NCBI RefSeq assembly: GCF_009812035.1
Contig: NZ_VZIZ01000007.1
Coordinates: 124,001 to 188,000, forward strand
Reading direction: 5' to 3'
Origin: Psychrobacter nivimaris
GTDB lineage: Bacteria; Pseudomonadota; Gammaproteobacteria; Pseudomonadales; Moraxellaceae
Length of the DNA stretch: 64,000 nt
The notes under the pieces: model-generated
What the model saw: only the letters and a program-made list of their open reading frames with translations
Databases searched by the model: none
What the model was told of the DNA's origin: nothing
Position numbers and translations under genes: made by a program
Shown: one piece after another, positions 36,233 through 44,600 of the stretch
How positions within the stretch are numbered: position 1 is the first letter of the stretch
Layout of the letters: every line of letters starts with the position of its first letter

Positions 36233-37594
36233 ATGGATACTATTCAAAACAAGGAAGTCATTACCTACGATCTAAATTTAGTGACGATATATACTGCGAG
36301 TTTTCAACTTGTTGGAGAGCCTGATGGAATGACTCAACGAGACAGTCGAGATCAAGGAAATCAAGATAACCCTGCGCCCCCTAAGCTAGGCAGATTACAC
36401 TATGCTTGGATCGTTGCTGCGACAGGCTCTGTAGCAATGTTCTGCGGACTTGGGTTAGGACGATTCGCATTTGGTATGTTACTACCGTCAATGTCATCCT
36501 CTTTAGGATTAAATTATACTCAAAGCGGAATCTTGGGATTCACCAACCTGATAGGATATCTGGTTGCAGTGCTTCTAAGCCCGTTTATCCTACCTCGGTT
36601 GGGTACTCGAACGACTGCGACGGCAAGTCTCCTCCTCATTGCTGTCTCTATGCTCGGTATGGCTTTTACCACCAGTTTTCCAATACTCTGCGCACTCTAT
36701 GTGCTGACTGGTATCGGTAGCGGCGGCGTGGTCTTACCAATGATGAGCGTCATGTCTCATTGGTTTTTTCCTTCGCACCGCGGGCTTGCTTTAGGATTAG
36801 TCATGGCGGGACCCGGCTTTGGTATCATTTTATCAGGCTTCGTCGTACCCAAACTCTTACCCTTCTCTACTCTATTGTCTTGGCAGACAGGTTGGCTAAT
36901 TTTTGCCGTGATTAATATTGCGGTAGCTTGGCTTACTTTTACTTTGATTCGCAATCATCCAGACGATGTCAGACAAAGCCCTTTTGGGCGCGCACCTACC
37001 TTACCTGTTAAAAATAAGAAAAAGCTAGAACGTAGCAATATTAAGCTGCTCGTACATTTAGGTGTCATCTTTGCTATTTATGGTGCTACTTATATGGTTT
37101 ACGTTACCTTCATCGTGACCAGTATGGTTGGCTCATATCAGCTGAGTGAAGCGACTGCTGGTGGTGTTTGGGCATGGATTGGGCTGCTTAGCATGTTCTC
37201 AGGCATGTTGTTTGGCTGGATTTCTGACCATATTGGTAGACGCCTTGGTCTAGCGCTGGCTTATTTCTTCCTTGCCATCGCTTATCTGCTAGTCGGACTT
37301 ACTAATTGGAGTTTAGGGCTGTATTTGTCCATTATCTTGTTTGGCATAGTGGTGTGGAGTGTGCCTGTCATTATGGCAGCTTCTGCAGGTGATTATTTCG
37401 GGCCTGCGGCGGCGGCAAGTGCACTCGCGGCGCTGACGTTTGCTTTTTCAAGTGGGCAAGCTCTTGGGCCAGTAACCGCAGGTTATCTTGCAGAAGTCAC
37501 TGGTGACTTTAGTATCAGTTATATGATATCTGGTATCGCCGCTTTTGTAGCGCTTGGACTTGCCTTATTATTGCGTCCACAAAAACAAGCTTAA
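36233..37594 (+). CDS. MFS transporter, YbfB/YjiJ family
   Basis: This is a 453-residue major facilitator with a soluble N-terminal extension of about 55 residues, then 12 hydrophobic segments. The opening GRFAFGMLLPSMSSSLGLNYTQSGILGFTNLIGYL is typical of YbfB/YjiJ-type carriers. RNHPDDVRQSPFG marks the central cytoplasmic loop, and ISDHIGRRLGL is a second-half loop. The ATG at 36233 has AAAGGATGAG upstream. An internal ATG (residue 31, MTQRDS) would give a more usual N-terminus and cannot be excluded. Substrate unknown. Confidence 0.8.
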   Translation: MDTIQNKEVITYDLNLVTIYTASFQLVGEPDGMTQRDSRDQGNQDNPAPPKLGRLHYAWIVAATGSVAMFCGLGLGRFAFGMLLPSMSSSLGLNYTQSGILGFTNLIGYLVAVLLSPFILPRLGTRTTATASLLLIAVSMLGMAFTTSFPILCALYVLTGIGSGGVVLPMMSVMSHWFFPSHRGLALGLVMAGPGFGIILSGFVVPKLLPFSTLLSWQTGWLIFAVINIAVAWLTFTLIRNHPDDVRQSPFGRAPTLPVKNKKKLERSNIKLLVHLGVIFAIYGATYMVYVTFIVTSMVGSYQLSEATAGGVWAWIGLLSMFSGMLFGWISDHIGRRLGLALAYFFLAIAYLLVGLTNWSLGLYLSIILFGIVVWSVPVIMAASAGDYFGPAAAASALAALTFAFSSGQALGPVTAGYLAEVTGDFSISYMISGIAAFVALGLALLLRPQKQA

Positions 37595-37992
37595 TTTCAG
37601 TTTCTATAGTATTGATACTGCTAGCTATACTTTGCTATTACCGCCAGTGACATCTTTATACGCATTTAGTCTGACTATCTTATTGTGGAGTGCTGCTTTG
37701 ATACTATTTATGATTGGGCAGTTGCTTAGGTTAAACAAGCAATATCGATAGATAATTCTTATACCTTTCAATAAAAATCAGGTGCTTACAGCATAATTAC
37801 ATAGAAGGAAATAAAATATTATGTGAGCGAGACAGTATGATTTTTCAGTACTTGCTCCCCCTTTTTTATGCTCTAAAAACTTACTTAGATAAGGCAATAT
37901 TCTTGCAACTTGCAATCAAAACGATTGCTAGCTTTCTAAAAAGTGGTTACACTCGGTTGACAAACTATTACATTGATGACAAGGAAGTCACT
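37595..37992. other. Non-coding spacer before the GDSL esterase
   Basis: About 400 AT-rich bases. Short open frames here (including one continuing upstream from an alternative esterase start at 37837) lack ribosome-binding sites and family resemblance. It should contain the esterase promoter. Confidence 0.4.
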
Positions 37993-39846
37993 ATGCCTCG
38001 TAATACTTCACGTTCTAAAATTAGCCATACCCCTTTCAAAACTTTTACCAAAAGCATGCTGGCTGTCAGCCTATCTATCGCTGGTATTTCTCACGCAAAT
38101 GCTTATGACAGTGTCACCTTTTTTGGTGATAGCCTGACCGATGGTGGCTATTTTAGTCAAGTTGTACCAGGTCCTGCTCAGTTTACCACCAACCCTGACA
38201 ACACTTGGGCAACCTCATTCACTGAGCAGCTAGGTACCACGGCTGTTCCCGTTGTATTCGGTAGTCCTCAAACTGGTAATAACTACGCTATCGGCGGGGC
38301 AAGAGCAGGCGAAGAAGCGCTTTTCCCTGGCGGTATTCCTATTGCTTCTGCCAATAGCCAAGTCGATAGCTATCTCGCTAATAACACAGTAGATCCTAAC
38401 GGATTATATGTCGTGTGGGCAGGTGCAAATGACTTGCTTGCGGCGGCTGAAGATCCTGCTAATGCCCAAGCAACCATACTTGGAGCAGTCGCTAGCCAAA
38501 CCGAAACGATTAATGCATTAAAAGACAATGGTGCCAAATATATCTTGGTACCTAATATTCCCGATGTCGGTCTAACCCCTAGAGTTATCGATCAAGGGCC
38601 TGTAGCACAGGCGCAAAGTACTGGTGCTACTAGCCTATATAATCAATTTATGCTTAGTGCCGCAGCAAATACTGGCGCTAATATCATACCGCTAGATATG
38701 TTTAGCTTAACTCAGGAGATCATTGCATCGCCTGCTCAGTATGGTTTCACTAATGTCACCGATGAAGCTTGCGGCGACAACAATAGCTCTCTAACTTGTG
38801 GACCTGATACTCTTGTAGAAGCAAATGCCAACGAAACCTACTTCTTCGCTGATGGCATACATCCAACAGGTGCTACTCATCAACTGATTGCTGACTATGC
38901 AAATGCTGTAGTCACAGCGCCTAGCTTAATCGGTGTGCTGCCACATATTGCAACGACAACTGGACTTGCAACCAATGAGCGCTTACAGTCACACGTCAAC
39001 CAAATTCAAAGCAGTGAGCAAAAACCTGCCCGTACACTATGGGCCGTTGGTGAAGTCGCTAATCAAGAAATTGCAGGGTTTGATGGTGATAATAATACCC
39101 AAGTATTACTTGGCGTAGATTTTGCTCATCCTAACTCAGCCAATGCAGTGACAGGCTTATACGGTAACATTACCCAAAAAGACTTTGAAAACTCAGACGT
39201 TGGCACAGGTTTGAGTGATATTGATCTAGGAGAGGTCGGTTTTGGTGTCTATCACAGCAACAAGTTTGGTGGTTTACAGATCAATGGTGCTGCAGGATTT
39301 GGCAACATGGATGTCGATGTCACACGTGCTGTGACACTAGGCAGTAATCAACAGCAGTTTAAGTCAAATGCTGATGGCAAGCGCTTTTATGCCAACTTGC
39401 AGGCAGGCTACCCAATGCAAGTGAGCAATATTGCTGTCACACCTTATATCGGTGCAACAGCGAGCCGCGTAAAAATTGACGGACTCAAAGAAAAAGAGAT
39501 GTCTGGCATTGCTATGCAGTTCGATGAGCAGAAATACTCTACGACATATGGCAAGCTTGGTCTCAAAGCCAATCATAGCTTGATGGAGAACCTCAACCTA
39601 TTTGGTGACATTCATTACCAAAAACAGCTGAGTGACAATCGCGAAGCGGTAACCGCACGTTTGAATACGCTACCAAATATCAGCTTTGAGACGCCTATGG
39701 TCGAAACTGATGATGATAACGTTGCTATGACACTTGGCCTATCTAGAAGCTTTGGTCTATTGAATGCCAACGCTGGTGTCACACATTCACAAGGTAATGA
39801 CGATGACTCAACCAGCCTATTTGTTGGACTTAATGGTGCATTCTAA
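37993..39846 (+). CDS. Autotransporter GDSL esterase/lipase, EstA-like
   Basis: This is a 617-residue surface enzyme. A signal peptide with a basic start and hydrophobic core ends in SHANA (cleavage after about 37). The SGNH hydrolase passenger follows: Ser47 in FFGDSLTDGG, the WAGANDLL block near 140, and Asp/His in FADGIHPTGATH near 290. From about 340 to the end is a beta-barrel autotransporter domain ending in ...GLNGAF with a terminal Phe. It should hydrolyse short to medium acyl esters at the cell surface, as EstA does. The ATG at 37993 has AAGGAAGT before it. An earlier in-frame start would place 52 unrelated residues before the signal peptide. Confidence 0.9.
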   Translation: MPRNTSRSKISHTPFKTFTKSMLAVSLSIAGISHANAYDSVTFFGDSLTDGGYFSQVVPGPAQFTTNPDNTWATSFTEQLGTTAVPVVFGSPQTGNNYAIGGARAGEEALFPGGIPIASANSQVDSYLANNTVDPNGLYVVWAGANDLLAAAEDPANAQATILGAVASQTETINALKDNGAKYILVPNIPDVGLTPRVIDQGPVAQAQSTGATSLYNQFMLSAAANTGANIIPLDMFSLTQEIIASPAQYGFTNVTDEACGDNNSSLTCGPDTLVEANANETYFFADGIHPTGATHQLIADYANAVVTAPSLIGVLPHIATTTGLATNERLQSHVNQIQSSEQKPARTLWAVGEVANQEIAGFDGDNNTQVLLGVDFAHPNSANAVTGLYGNITQKDFENSDVGTGLSDIDLGEVGFGVYHSNKFGGLQINGAAGFGNMDVDVTRAVTLGSNQQQFKSNADGKRFYANLQAGYPMQVSNIAVTPYIGATASRVKIDGLKEKEMSGIAMQFDEQKYSTTYGKLGLKANHSLMENLNLFGDIHYQKQLSDNREAVTARLNTLPNISFETPMVETDDDNVAMTLGLSRSFGLLNANAGVTHSQGNDDDSTSLFVGLNGAF

Positions 39847-39864
39847 ATAAGTCGTTAATCTAGA

Positions 39865-39903
39865 ATAATGGTATAGGTGGTAATTAATCGCCTATACCAT
39901 TCT
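39865..39903 (+). terminator. Hairpin downstream of the esterase gene
   Basis: AATGGTATAGG/CCTATACCATT pairs perfectly around a loop of about 13 bases, 20 bases after the stop. There is no T run, so it may be a factor-dependent or RNA-stabilising hairpin instead of a true intrinsic terminator. Confidence 0.5.
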
Positions 39904-39997
39904 AAATTCAAACGTTGCCATAACCTACTATAGCTTTTGTTCTATAAGTTTTCTGCCGTATAACTTCTCAACGACCAAACCTACTATCACAAACTCT

Positions 39998-40411
39998 CTA
40001 AAAATCTACTTTACCGCGCAAAGCCTTTGTCTTACCACGCTGGGTCTTTTTATCCACCCGTTTACGTTTGGCATTTCTGCTTGGCTTGGTAGGCCTTCTG
40101 GTTTTATTAACGTAAGTGGCTTTGGTGATAAAGCTTTGCAAACGTTCAAGCGCATCTATTTTATTGCGCTCTTGCGTTCGAAACTGCTGCGCCTTGATAA
40201 TTAGCACGCCTTCCTTGGTTATTCGGCTATCTTTGCTATTTAGCAGTCGCTGCTTGTACTCATCGCTCAGACTTGAGTTGTTAATATCAAAACGTAGGTG
40301 AATGGCAGAAGATACTTTGTTGACATTCTGCCCACCTGCGCCTTGCGCTCGTATGGCGCTGATCTCTACCTCATTATCATTGAGGCTAATATTGTTATTA
40401 ATGAAAATCAT
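39998..40411 (-). CDS. arfB: Alternative ribosome-rescue peptidyl-tRNA hydrolase ArfB
   Basis: This 137-residue release-factor-like protein has the catalytic GGQ (Gly26-Gly27-Gln28) in RAQGAGGQNVNKVSSA. The C-terminal tail is basic (TRRPTKPSRNAKRKRVDKKTQRGKTKALRGK) and inserts into the empty mRNA channel of stalled ribosomes. Length and both parts match ArfB/YaeJ, and it lacks the codon-recognition domains of RF1/RF2. It is a single gene; the MITE and dispersed repeat lie upstream of its start. Confidence 0.92.
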   Translation of the reverse strand: MIFINNNISLNDNEVEISAIRAQGAGGQNVNKVSSAIHLRFDINNSSLSDEYKQRLLNSKDSRITKEGVLIIKAQQFRTQERNKIDALERLQSFITKATYVNKTRRPTKPSRNAKRKRVDKKTQRGKTKALRGKVDF

Positions 40412-40458
40412 AGTATGCTGTTATCGAATGTGAATGGATATGGTTTATGATAAAGCAT

Positions 40459-40740
40459 TATATAGTCAATCCTCTATAAATTAGGTACGGTGTCAGTCTC
40501 GCTTAGTATACTGCTTGTAATACTTTCACTCGGCTTCCTAGGGCGTGTCCTCATTTTAAGAATGATAATAAAAATGAGATAAATCGCAGTCAAACAAGGA
40601 AAATAGCGCAGATAATATCGAGATATTAGTCAGCTATTTGACGCCATTTGGCAAGATTTAGCCATTTTTAACCCATTTAGATAACTATCGATTGAATTGA
40701 GGACACGCCCTAGTATCTAAATTATACTGAACCGACTACT
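40459..40740. repeat. Dispersed repeat, copy B, interrupted by a MITE
   Basis: Two halves, about 40459-40540 and 40711-40740, together match copy A at 27621-27736 in order and spacing. TATATAGTCAA, CTCGCTTAGTATACT, CACTCGGCTTCC lie on the left, and GTATCTAAATTATACTGAACCGACTA on the right. The 170-base MITE sits at the TA between CTTCC and GTATC. Copy A shows the uninterrupted junction (TTCCTTGTATC). Confidence 0.72.
40541..40710. mobile_element. MITE, 170 bp, IS5-family-type ends
   Basis: The ends are perfect 13-base inverted repeats, GGGCGTGTCCTCA at 40541-40553 and TGAGGACACGCCC at 40698-40710. TA flanks both sides (40539-40540, 40711-40712). It has no coding capacity. The first nine bases are identical to the ends of the IS at 28737, so an IS5-family transposase of that kind could mobilise it. 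It lies upstream of arfB and downstream of the CitE-like gene. Confidence 0.85.
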
Positions 40741-40768
40741 TATATTTAACTATATACGGATTGGTCTG

Positions 40769-41635
40769 CTACTTTGCCAACAGTTGACGGCTGCGCTCAA
40801 TTACAGGTGCATCTACCATCTCGCCATCTATTTTGAATACTGCCTGCCCGCTCCGCTCGTACTCCTCAACCACACGCTGTGCGAATAACAGGGCCTCATC
40901 TGTTGGTTGCAATGTTTGTTGGACAACTGCCACTTGCTTGGGATGGATACATAGCATTCCTGACATCCCCATTTGTGACCATAACTGTACTCGATCGCTC
41001 AGTCCAACTTCATTATTAAAGTCAGGATAAATGGTATCGATGGGTGGCGATAATTGGTGCACTTTTGACGTCAGGATTAGTTGATAGCGGATTTGATTGG
41101 CGATGATATCAGCAGCAGGCGTTCCTACTTGCACTTGCAAATCATTGCACAGATCTAAAAATCCATAACTAAACGCGGCTAACCCGATTGCTTTTGCCAT
41201 ACTATCGAGTTGATACAATCCTATCGCACTCTCAATCAATGCAATCACGGGTAAATTGGTAAGCTGATATACGCTATTAATATCTTCTGCTTGCTCAGCT
41301 TTGGCCAATAACAAGCCAGCCAAATGAGACATCTTCTGACAGAGAACTATGTCCTTAAAAAACTCCTCGCTACCTGCCTTATTAATACGCACCCAAATCG
41401 GCTGATAACCTGCACTGTCGTGATATTGCTGTAATGCTTCGCGTGCGGATGCTTTATCTCCTGGCGCCACGGCATCCTCTAAATCGACAATAACCGCATC
41501 TGCGCCACTAGCAAAGGCTTTCGCCACTCTATCGATGCGAGTCGCTGGCACAAACAGCCATGTTTTATTTTGAGAAATCGTTTTTATTTTATTATTGATA
41601 ACTGAATCCATGCGTGACCCCATTATATTGTTCAA
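40769..41635 (-). CDS. HpcH/HpaI aldolase/citrate lyase family protein (CitE-like)
   Basis: This is a 288-residue TIM-barrel protein. The N-terminal WLFVPATRIDRVAKAFASGADAVIVDLEDAVAPGDKASAREAL is the CitE-like signature, with acidic metal-binding residues in DLEDAV. Arg in IWVRIN and the LIESAIGLYQLDSMAKA and CIHPKQV blocks follow. Such enzymes cleave or form malyl-CoA, citramalyl-CoA or similar esters. No CitD/CitF partners are present, so a solitary CoA-ester lyase is likely. Several Met codons crowd the start; the one at 41635 or MDSVIN about nine residues later may be used. It may be functionally linked to the acyl-CoA cluster that follows. Confidence 0.78.
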   Translation of the reverse strand: MNNIMGSRMDSVINNKIKTISQNKTWLFVPATRIDRVAKAFASGADAVIVDLEDAVAPGDKASAREALQQYHDSAGYQPIWVRINKAGSEEFFKDIVLCQKMSHLAGLLLAKAEQAEDINSVYQLTNLPVIALIESAIGLYQLDSMAKAIGLAAFSYGFLDLCNDLQVQVGTPAADIIANQIRYQLILTSKVHQLSPPIDTIYPDFNNEVGLSDRVQLWSQMGMSGMLCIHPKQVAVVQQTLQPTDEALLFAQRVVEEYERSGQAVFKIDGEMVDAPVIERSRQLLAK

Positions 41636-41748
41636 GTAGCTATTAGCATATTTATTATGCCACTATACAGTTGATGCTCATTTAAGATTAGCAATTTATT
41701 CGATAGTGCAAAACCAAGATTACTTAGACATTCTATTAAAAAATAAAT

Positions 41749-41781
41749 CAAAAAAACCGCATGAAAATAAATTTCATGCGG
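41749..41781 (-). terminator. Rho-independent terminator of the SDR operon
   Basis: On the minus strand CCGCATGAAA/TTTCATGCGG pairs around a short AT loop and is followed by seven T. It lies about 70 bases past the stop of the SDR gene at 41849. Confidence 0.88.
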
Positions 41782-41848
41782 CTCTTGAGTCTAATGCAGT
41801 TTTGAACAATTACTTTCTTATCTAACCTATGTCTTATAGATTAGCTAA

Positions 41849-42610
41849 TTAAGCTAGCATGCCACCATCGACAACGATAGTCGCGCCTGTGGTATAGCTT
41901 GAAGCGTCCGACACTAGATACAATACGGTACCAGCCATTTCGTCAGGTTCAGCCACGCGTCCTAGCGGAATCGAGTGTAATGCCATTTTTAAGACTTTAT
42001 CGTTAGTAGTCAATGCAGAGGCAAACTTAGTATCCGTCAAACCTGGCAATAGCGCGTTGACACGGATATTAAGTGGACCACATTCTTTAGCAAATGCTTT
42101 GGTCATGCTGATGACTGCCGCTTTGGTAATTGAGTAGATACCTTGCTTATCGCCTGCTACTAAGCCGTTGACCGATGCGGTATTCAAGATGACACCGCCA
42201 CCCTGCTCTTTCATCATTTTGCCAGCAGCAGTCGACATAAAGAAGTAACCACGGATATTAACTTCAACCGTTTTATCAAAGGCGGCTAAATCTGTATCTA
42301 AGATATGACCATAGTAAGGGTTAGCTGCAGCGTTATTGACTAAGATATCAATTTGACCAAATTCACTTTTGATATGCTCAAAAATTGCGTCAATTTGCTC
42401 CATGTCTCCTACGTGACAAGCAAAAGCACTGGCCTTATGACCGTCAGCTTTGATGCTATCAGCGACTGCTTGGCAAGCATCGATTTTTCGGCTTGAGACA
42501 ATCACATGTGCGCCTCTTGATGCCAATAGACGAGCAATAGACTCACCAATACCGCGGCTAGCACCAGTTACTAGAGCAACCTTACCGGTTAAATCAAATA
42601 AATCTTTCAT
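41849..42610 (-). CDS. Short-chain dehydrogenase/reductase (SDR), 253 residues
   Basis: This is a classical SDR. The nucleotide-binding TGASRGIG is at 15-22, NNAA at about 92-95, and the catalytic Ser146 with Tyr159-x3-Lys163 (YSITK). The Arg/Ser pattern after the first strand (SSRKIDA) suggests NADP(H) preference. It ends with DGGMLA, as does the next SDR. It is the last gene of the minus-strand acyl-CoA dehydrogenase cluster and has AAGGAA before its start. It probably acts on a 3-hydroxy or 3-oxo acyl intermediate, or on an aldehyde; the substrate is inferred only. Confidence 0.82.
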   Translation of the reverse strand: MKDLFDLTGKVALVTGASRGIGESIARLLASRGAHVIVSSRKIDACQAVADSIKADGHKASAFACHVGDMEQIDAIFEHIKSEFGQIDILVNNAAANPYYGHILDTDLAAFDKTVEVNIRGYFFMSTAAGKMMKEQGGGVILNTASVNGLVAGDKQGIYSITKAAVISMTKAFAKECGPLNIRVNALLPGLTDTKFASALTTNDKVLKMALHSIPLGRVAEPDEMAGTVLYLVSDASSYTTGATIVVDGGMLA

Positions 42611-42711
42611 CGTTATTCCTTATATTTTTATAAACTTTATATTTTCAATAATTTTTGAGCGCTGAACTCATATATCTAAAACGTGTATCTAAAATCAGAT
42701 AACTAAACGCA

Positions 42712-42743
42712 GATAATCGCTGTCACAACTAACAGCGATTATC
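42712..42743. other. Perfect 12-base hairpin between the two SDR genes
   Basis: GATAATCGCTGT and ACAGCGATTATC pair around an eight-base loop. There is no adjoining T run on the minus strand, so it may be a weak terminator, a processing site that sets the ratio of the two SDR products, or a REP-like element. Confidence 0.55.
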
Positions 42744-42784
42744 GAGCACTAATGAACTGAACAAAGAGCGCTCAACGATCACGG

Positions 42785-43567
42785 TTACGCTAGCATACCA
42801 CCATCGAGTGTAAAGGCATGACCGTTCATAAAGCTGCTTTCATCGCTGGCAAGCCATGCAATTGCACTAGAGATTTCACTGACGTTTCCTAGGCGGCGCA
42901 GTGGACTGGCCTTAATCGTTGCTTGCTGCGTACGCTCATCCATCGTTGCCATGGTATTGCGTACCATCGGCGTATCAATGAAGCTTGGGCATACCGCGTT
43001 AAAGCGGATATTGGCACGAGCATACTCATGAGCAGCAGATTTGGTCAGACCCATAACCCCATGTTTAGCTGCACTATAAGCTGAGATCATAGGCGCTGAA
43101 CGCAGACCTGCAATAGATGCGACATTAATCACATGACCACCGCCATTAGGTATCATACAATTGACCGCAGCACGCATACAGTGCCAAACACCCTTTAAAT
43201 TCACTGCGATATTACGATCAAAATCATCATCGCTTAGCTCATGCATTGGTGAAGGCTTGTGGTCGATACCAGCGTTGTTTACTACAACATCTAGGCCACC
43301 AAGCGTTTCTACTGCAAAGTCAAACAACGCACGTACTTCATCACCACTGGTCACGTCTACTTTTTTGAAGACGATACTGTTGCCAGCGTCTTGACCTTGT
43401 TTGGCAACTGCTTCGCCCATTTCTTCTGCCATATCACCAATGACGACTTTTGCGCCACGACTGGCCAGCAACAATGCACTGGCTGCACCGATGCCTGATG
43501 CACCGCCCGTGATCAAAATTCGTTTGCCAGCTACATCTGATGCAATTCCGTTTGTATTCAGTGTCAT
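42785..43567 (-). CDS. Short-chain dehydrogenase/reductase (SDR), 260 residues
   Basis: This is a classical SDR with TGGASGIG at 20-27, NNAG at 97-100, Ser151 and Tyr164-x3-Lys168 (YSAAK). The acidic Asp45 after beta-strand 2 (VVIGDMAEE) suggests NAD(H) preference, unlike its neighbour. It starts three bases after the stop of the reductase gene before it, so the pair is tightly coupled. It differs clearly from the downstream SDR, so this is not a recent duplication. A dehydrogenase step on a hydroxyacyl intermediate is plausible. Confidence 0.84.
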   Translation of the reverse strand: MTLNTNGIASDVAGKRILITGGASGIGAASALLLASRGAKVVIGDMAEEMGEAVAKQGQDAGNSIVFKKVDVTSGDEVRALFDFAVETLGGLDVVVNNAGIDHKPSPMHELSDDDFDRNIAVNLKGVWHCMRAAVNCMIPNGGGHVINVASIAGLRSAPMISAYSAAKHGVMGLTKSAAHEYARANIRFNAVCPSFIDTPMVRNTMATMDERTQQATIKASPLRRLGNVSEISSAIAWLASDESSFMNGHAFTLDGGMLA

Positions 43568-43570
43568 GAT

Positions 43571-44578
43571 CTATCCCTCTACCTTAAGTACTAGTTTGCC
43601 GAAATTTTCACCGTTAAAGAGCATCATCAAAGTATCTGGGAACGTCTCGATACCTTCAACGATATGATCTTTTACTTTCATATCACCTGACTGAATCCAG
43701 CCAGCGATATCCTTCATTGCGATTGGATATTCTTTGATATTATCGAACACCACGATGCCTTCCATGCGAGCACGATTGACCAATAATGATAAATAGTTCG
43801 ATGGGCCTTTTACTGCTGTGGTGTTGTTATATTGACTGATAGCTCCGCAAATAACGATACGCGCATGTAGATTAATCTGGGTAAGCACGTCATTTAAGAT
43901 ATCTCCGCCTACGTTGTCAAAGTATACATCGACGCCGTCTGGGCAAGTTTTCTTTAGTGCTTTTTTCACATCTTCATTTTTGTAATCAATCGTCGCATCA
44001 AACCCAAGCTCATCGACCAAGAATTTGCATTTCTCAGCGCCGCCCGCGATACCAACGACACGGCAGCCTTTAATTTTGGCAATCTGACCGACCAAGCTAC
44101 CAACCGCACCAGCAGCTCCTGATACCACTATCGTCTCGCCTGCTTTTGGCTGACCCGTTTTTAGCAACCCAAAATATCCTGTCATCCCCGGCATACCGAG
44201 GACGCCTAAGTAGTAAGACAGCGGCGCTAGACTTGGATCAACTTTATGTAGACCTGTACCATCGCTGACTGCATATGACTGCACGCCGTCGTGACCTGCG
44301 ACATAGTCACCTACTGCAAATTTCTCATGCTTACTTTCAATCACTTCGCCCACAGTACCGGCGCGCATCACTTCACCAATTTGTACTGGCGCGATGTAAG
44401 ATTTGGCATCGTTCAACCAACCACGCATCGCCGGATCGATAGAGATGTATTCAACCTTGATCAGTAGCTGACCATCAGTAATCGTCGGTATTTCTGTCTC
44501 GGTATAATCCCAAGTTTCAGCGCTCGGCTCGCCTACTGGTCTTGCTTTTAGGCGCCATTGTTTATTTATCTTTGTCAT
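43571..44578 (-). CDS. NADP-dependent medium-chain reductase, CurA/YncB (leukotriene B4 dehydrogenase-like) family
   Basis: This 335-residue zinc-free medium-chain reductase has the family opening RLKARPVGEPSAETWDYTE, the IDPAMRGW block near 52-60 and the nucleotide-binding VSGAAGAVGSLVGQIAKIKGCRVVGIAGG near 150-178. Such enzymes reduce alpha,beta-unsaturated ketones or acyl groups with NADPH. It has a good AAGGAAAGAG ribosome-binding site and lies 22 bases after the acyl-CoA dehydrogenase gene, with the SDR gene following after three bases. The operon combines an acyl-CoA oxidising enzyme with an enoyl-type reductase. Confidence 0.84.
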   Translation of the reverse strand: MTKINKQWRLKARPVGEPSAETWDYTETEIPTITDGQLLIKVEYISIDPAMRGWLNDAKSYIAPVQIGEVMRAGTVGEVIESKHEKFAVGDYVAGHDGVQSYAVSDGTGLHKVDPSLAPLSYYLGVLGMPGMTGYFGLLKTGQPKAGETIVVSGAAGAVGSLVGQIAKIKGCRVVGIAGGAEKCKFLVDELGFDATIDYKNEDVKKALKKTCPDGVDVYFDNVGGDILNDVLTQINLHARIVICGAISQYNNTTAVKGPSNYLSLLVNRARMEGIVVFDNIKEYPIAMKDIAGWIQSGDMKVKDHIVEGIETFPDTLMMLFNGENFGKLVLKVEG

Positions 44579-44600
44579 GTCTCTTTCCTTAGAGTTGTCC

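Noticed and set aside
37554..37751. Possible small membrane protein after the MFS gene
   Set aside because: It starts inside the MFS gene in another frame, lacks a ribosome-binding site and resembles nothing known.
37837..37992. Upstream extension of the GDSL esterase
   Set aside because: The signal peptide and ribosome-binding site both fit the ATG at 37993; the extension would bury the signal peptide.
40412..40768. CRISPR-like repeat array near arfB
   Set aside because: The repeated sequences are the two inverted ends of one MITE plus a split dispersed repeat; there are no regularly spaced repeats or spacers.
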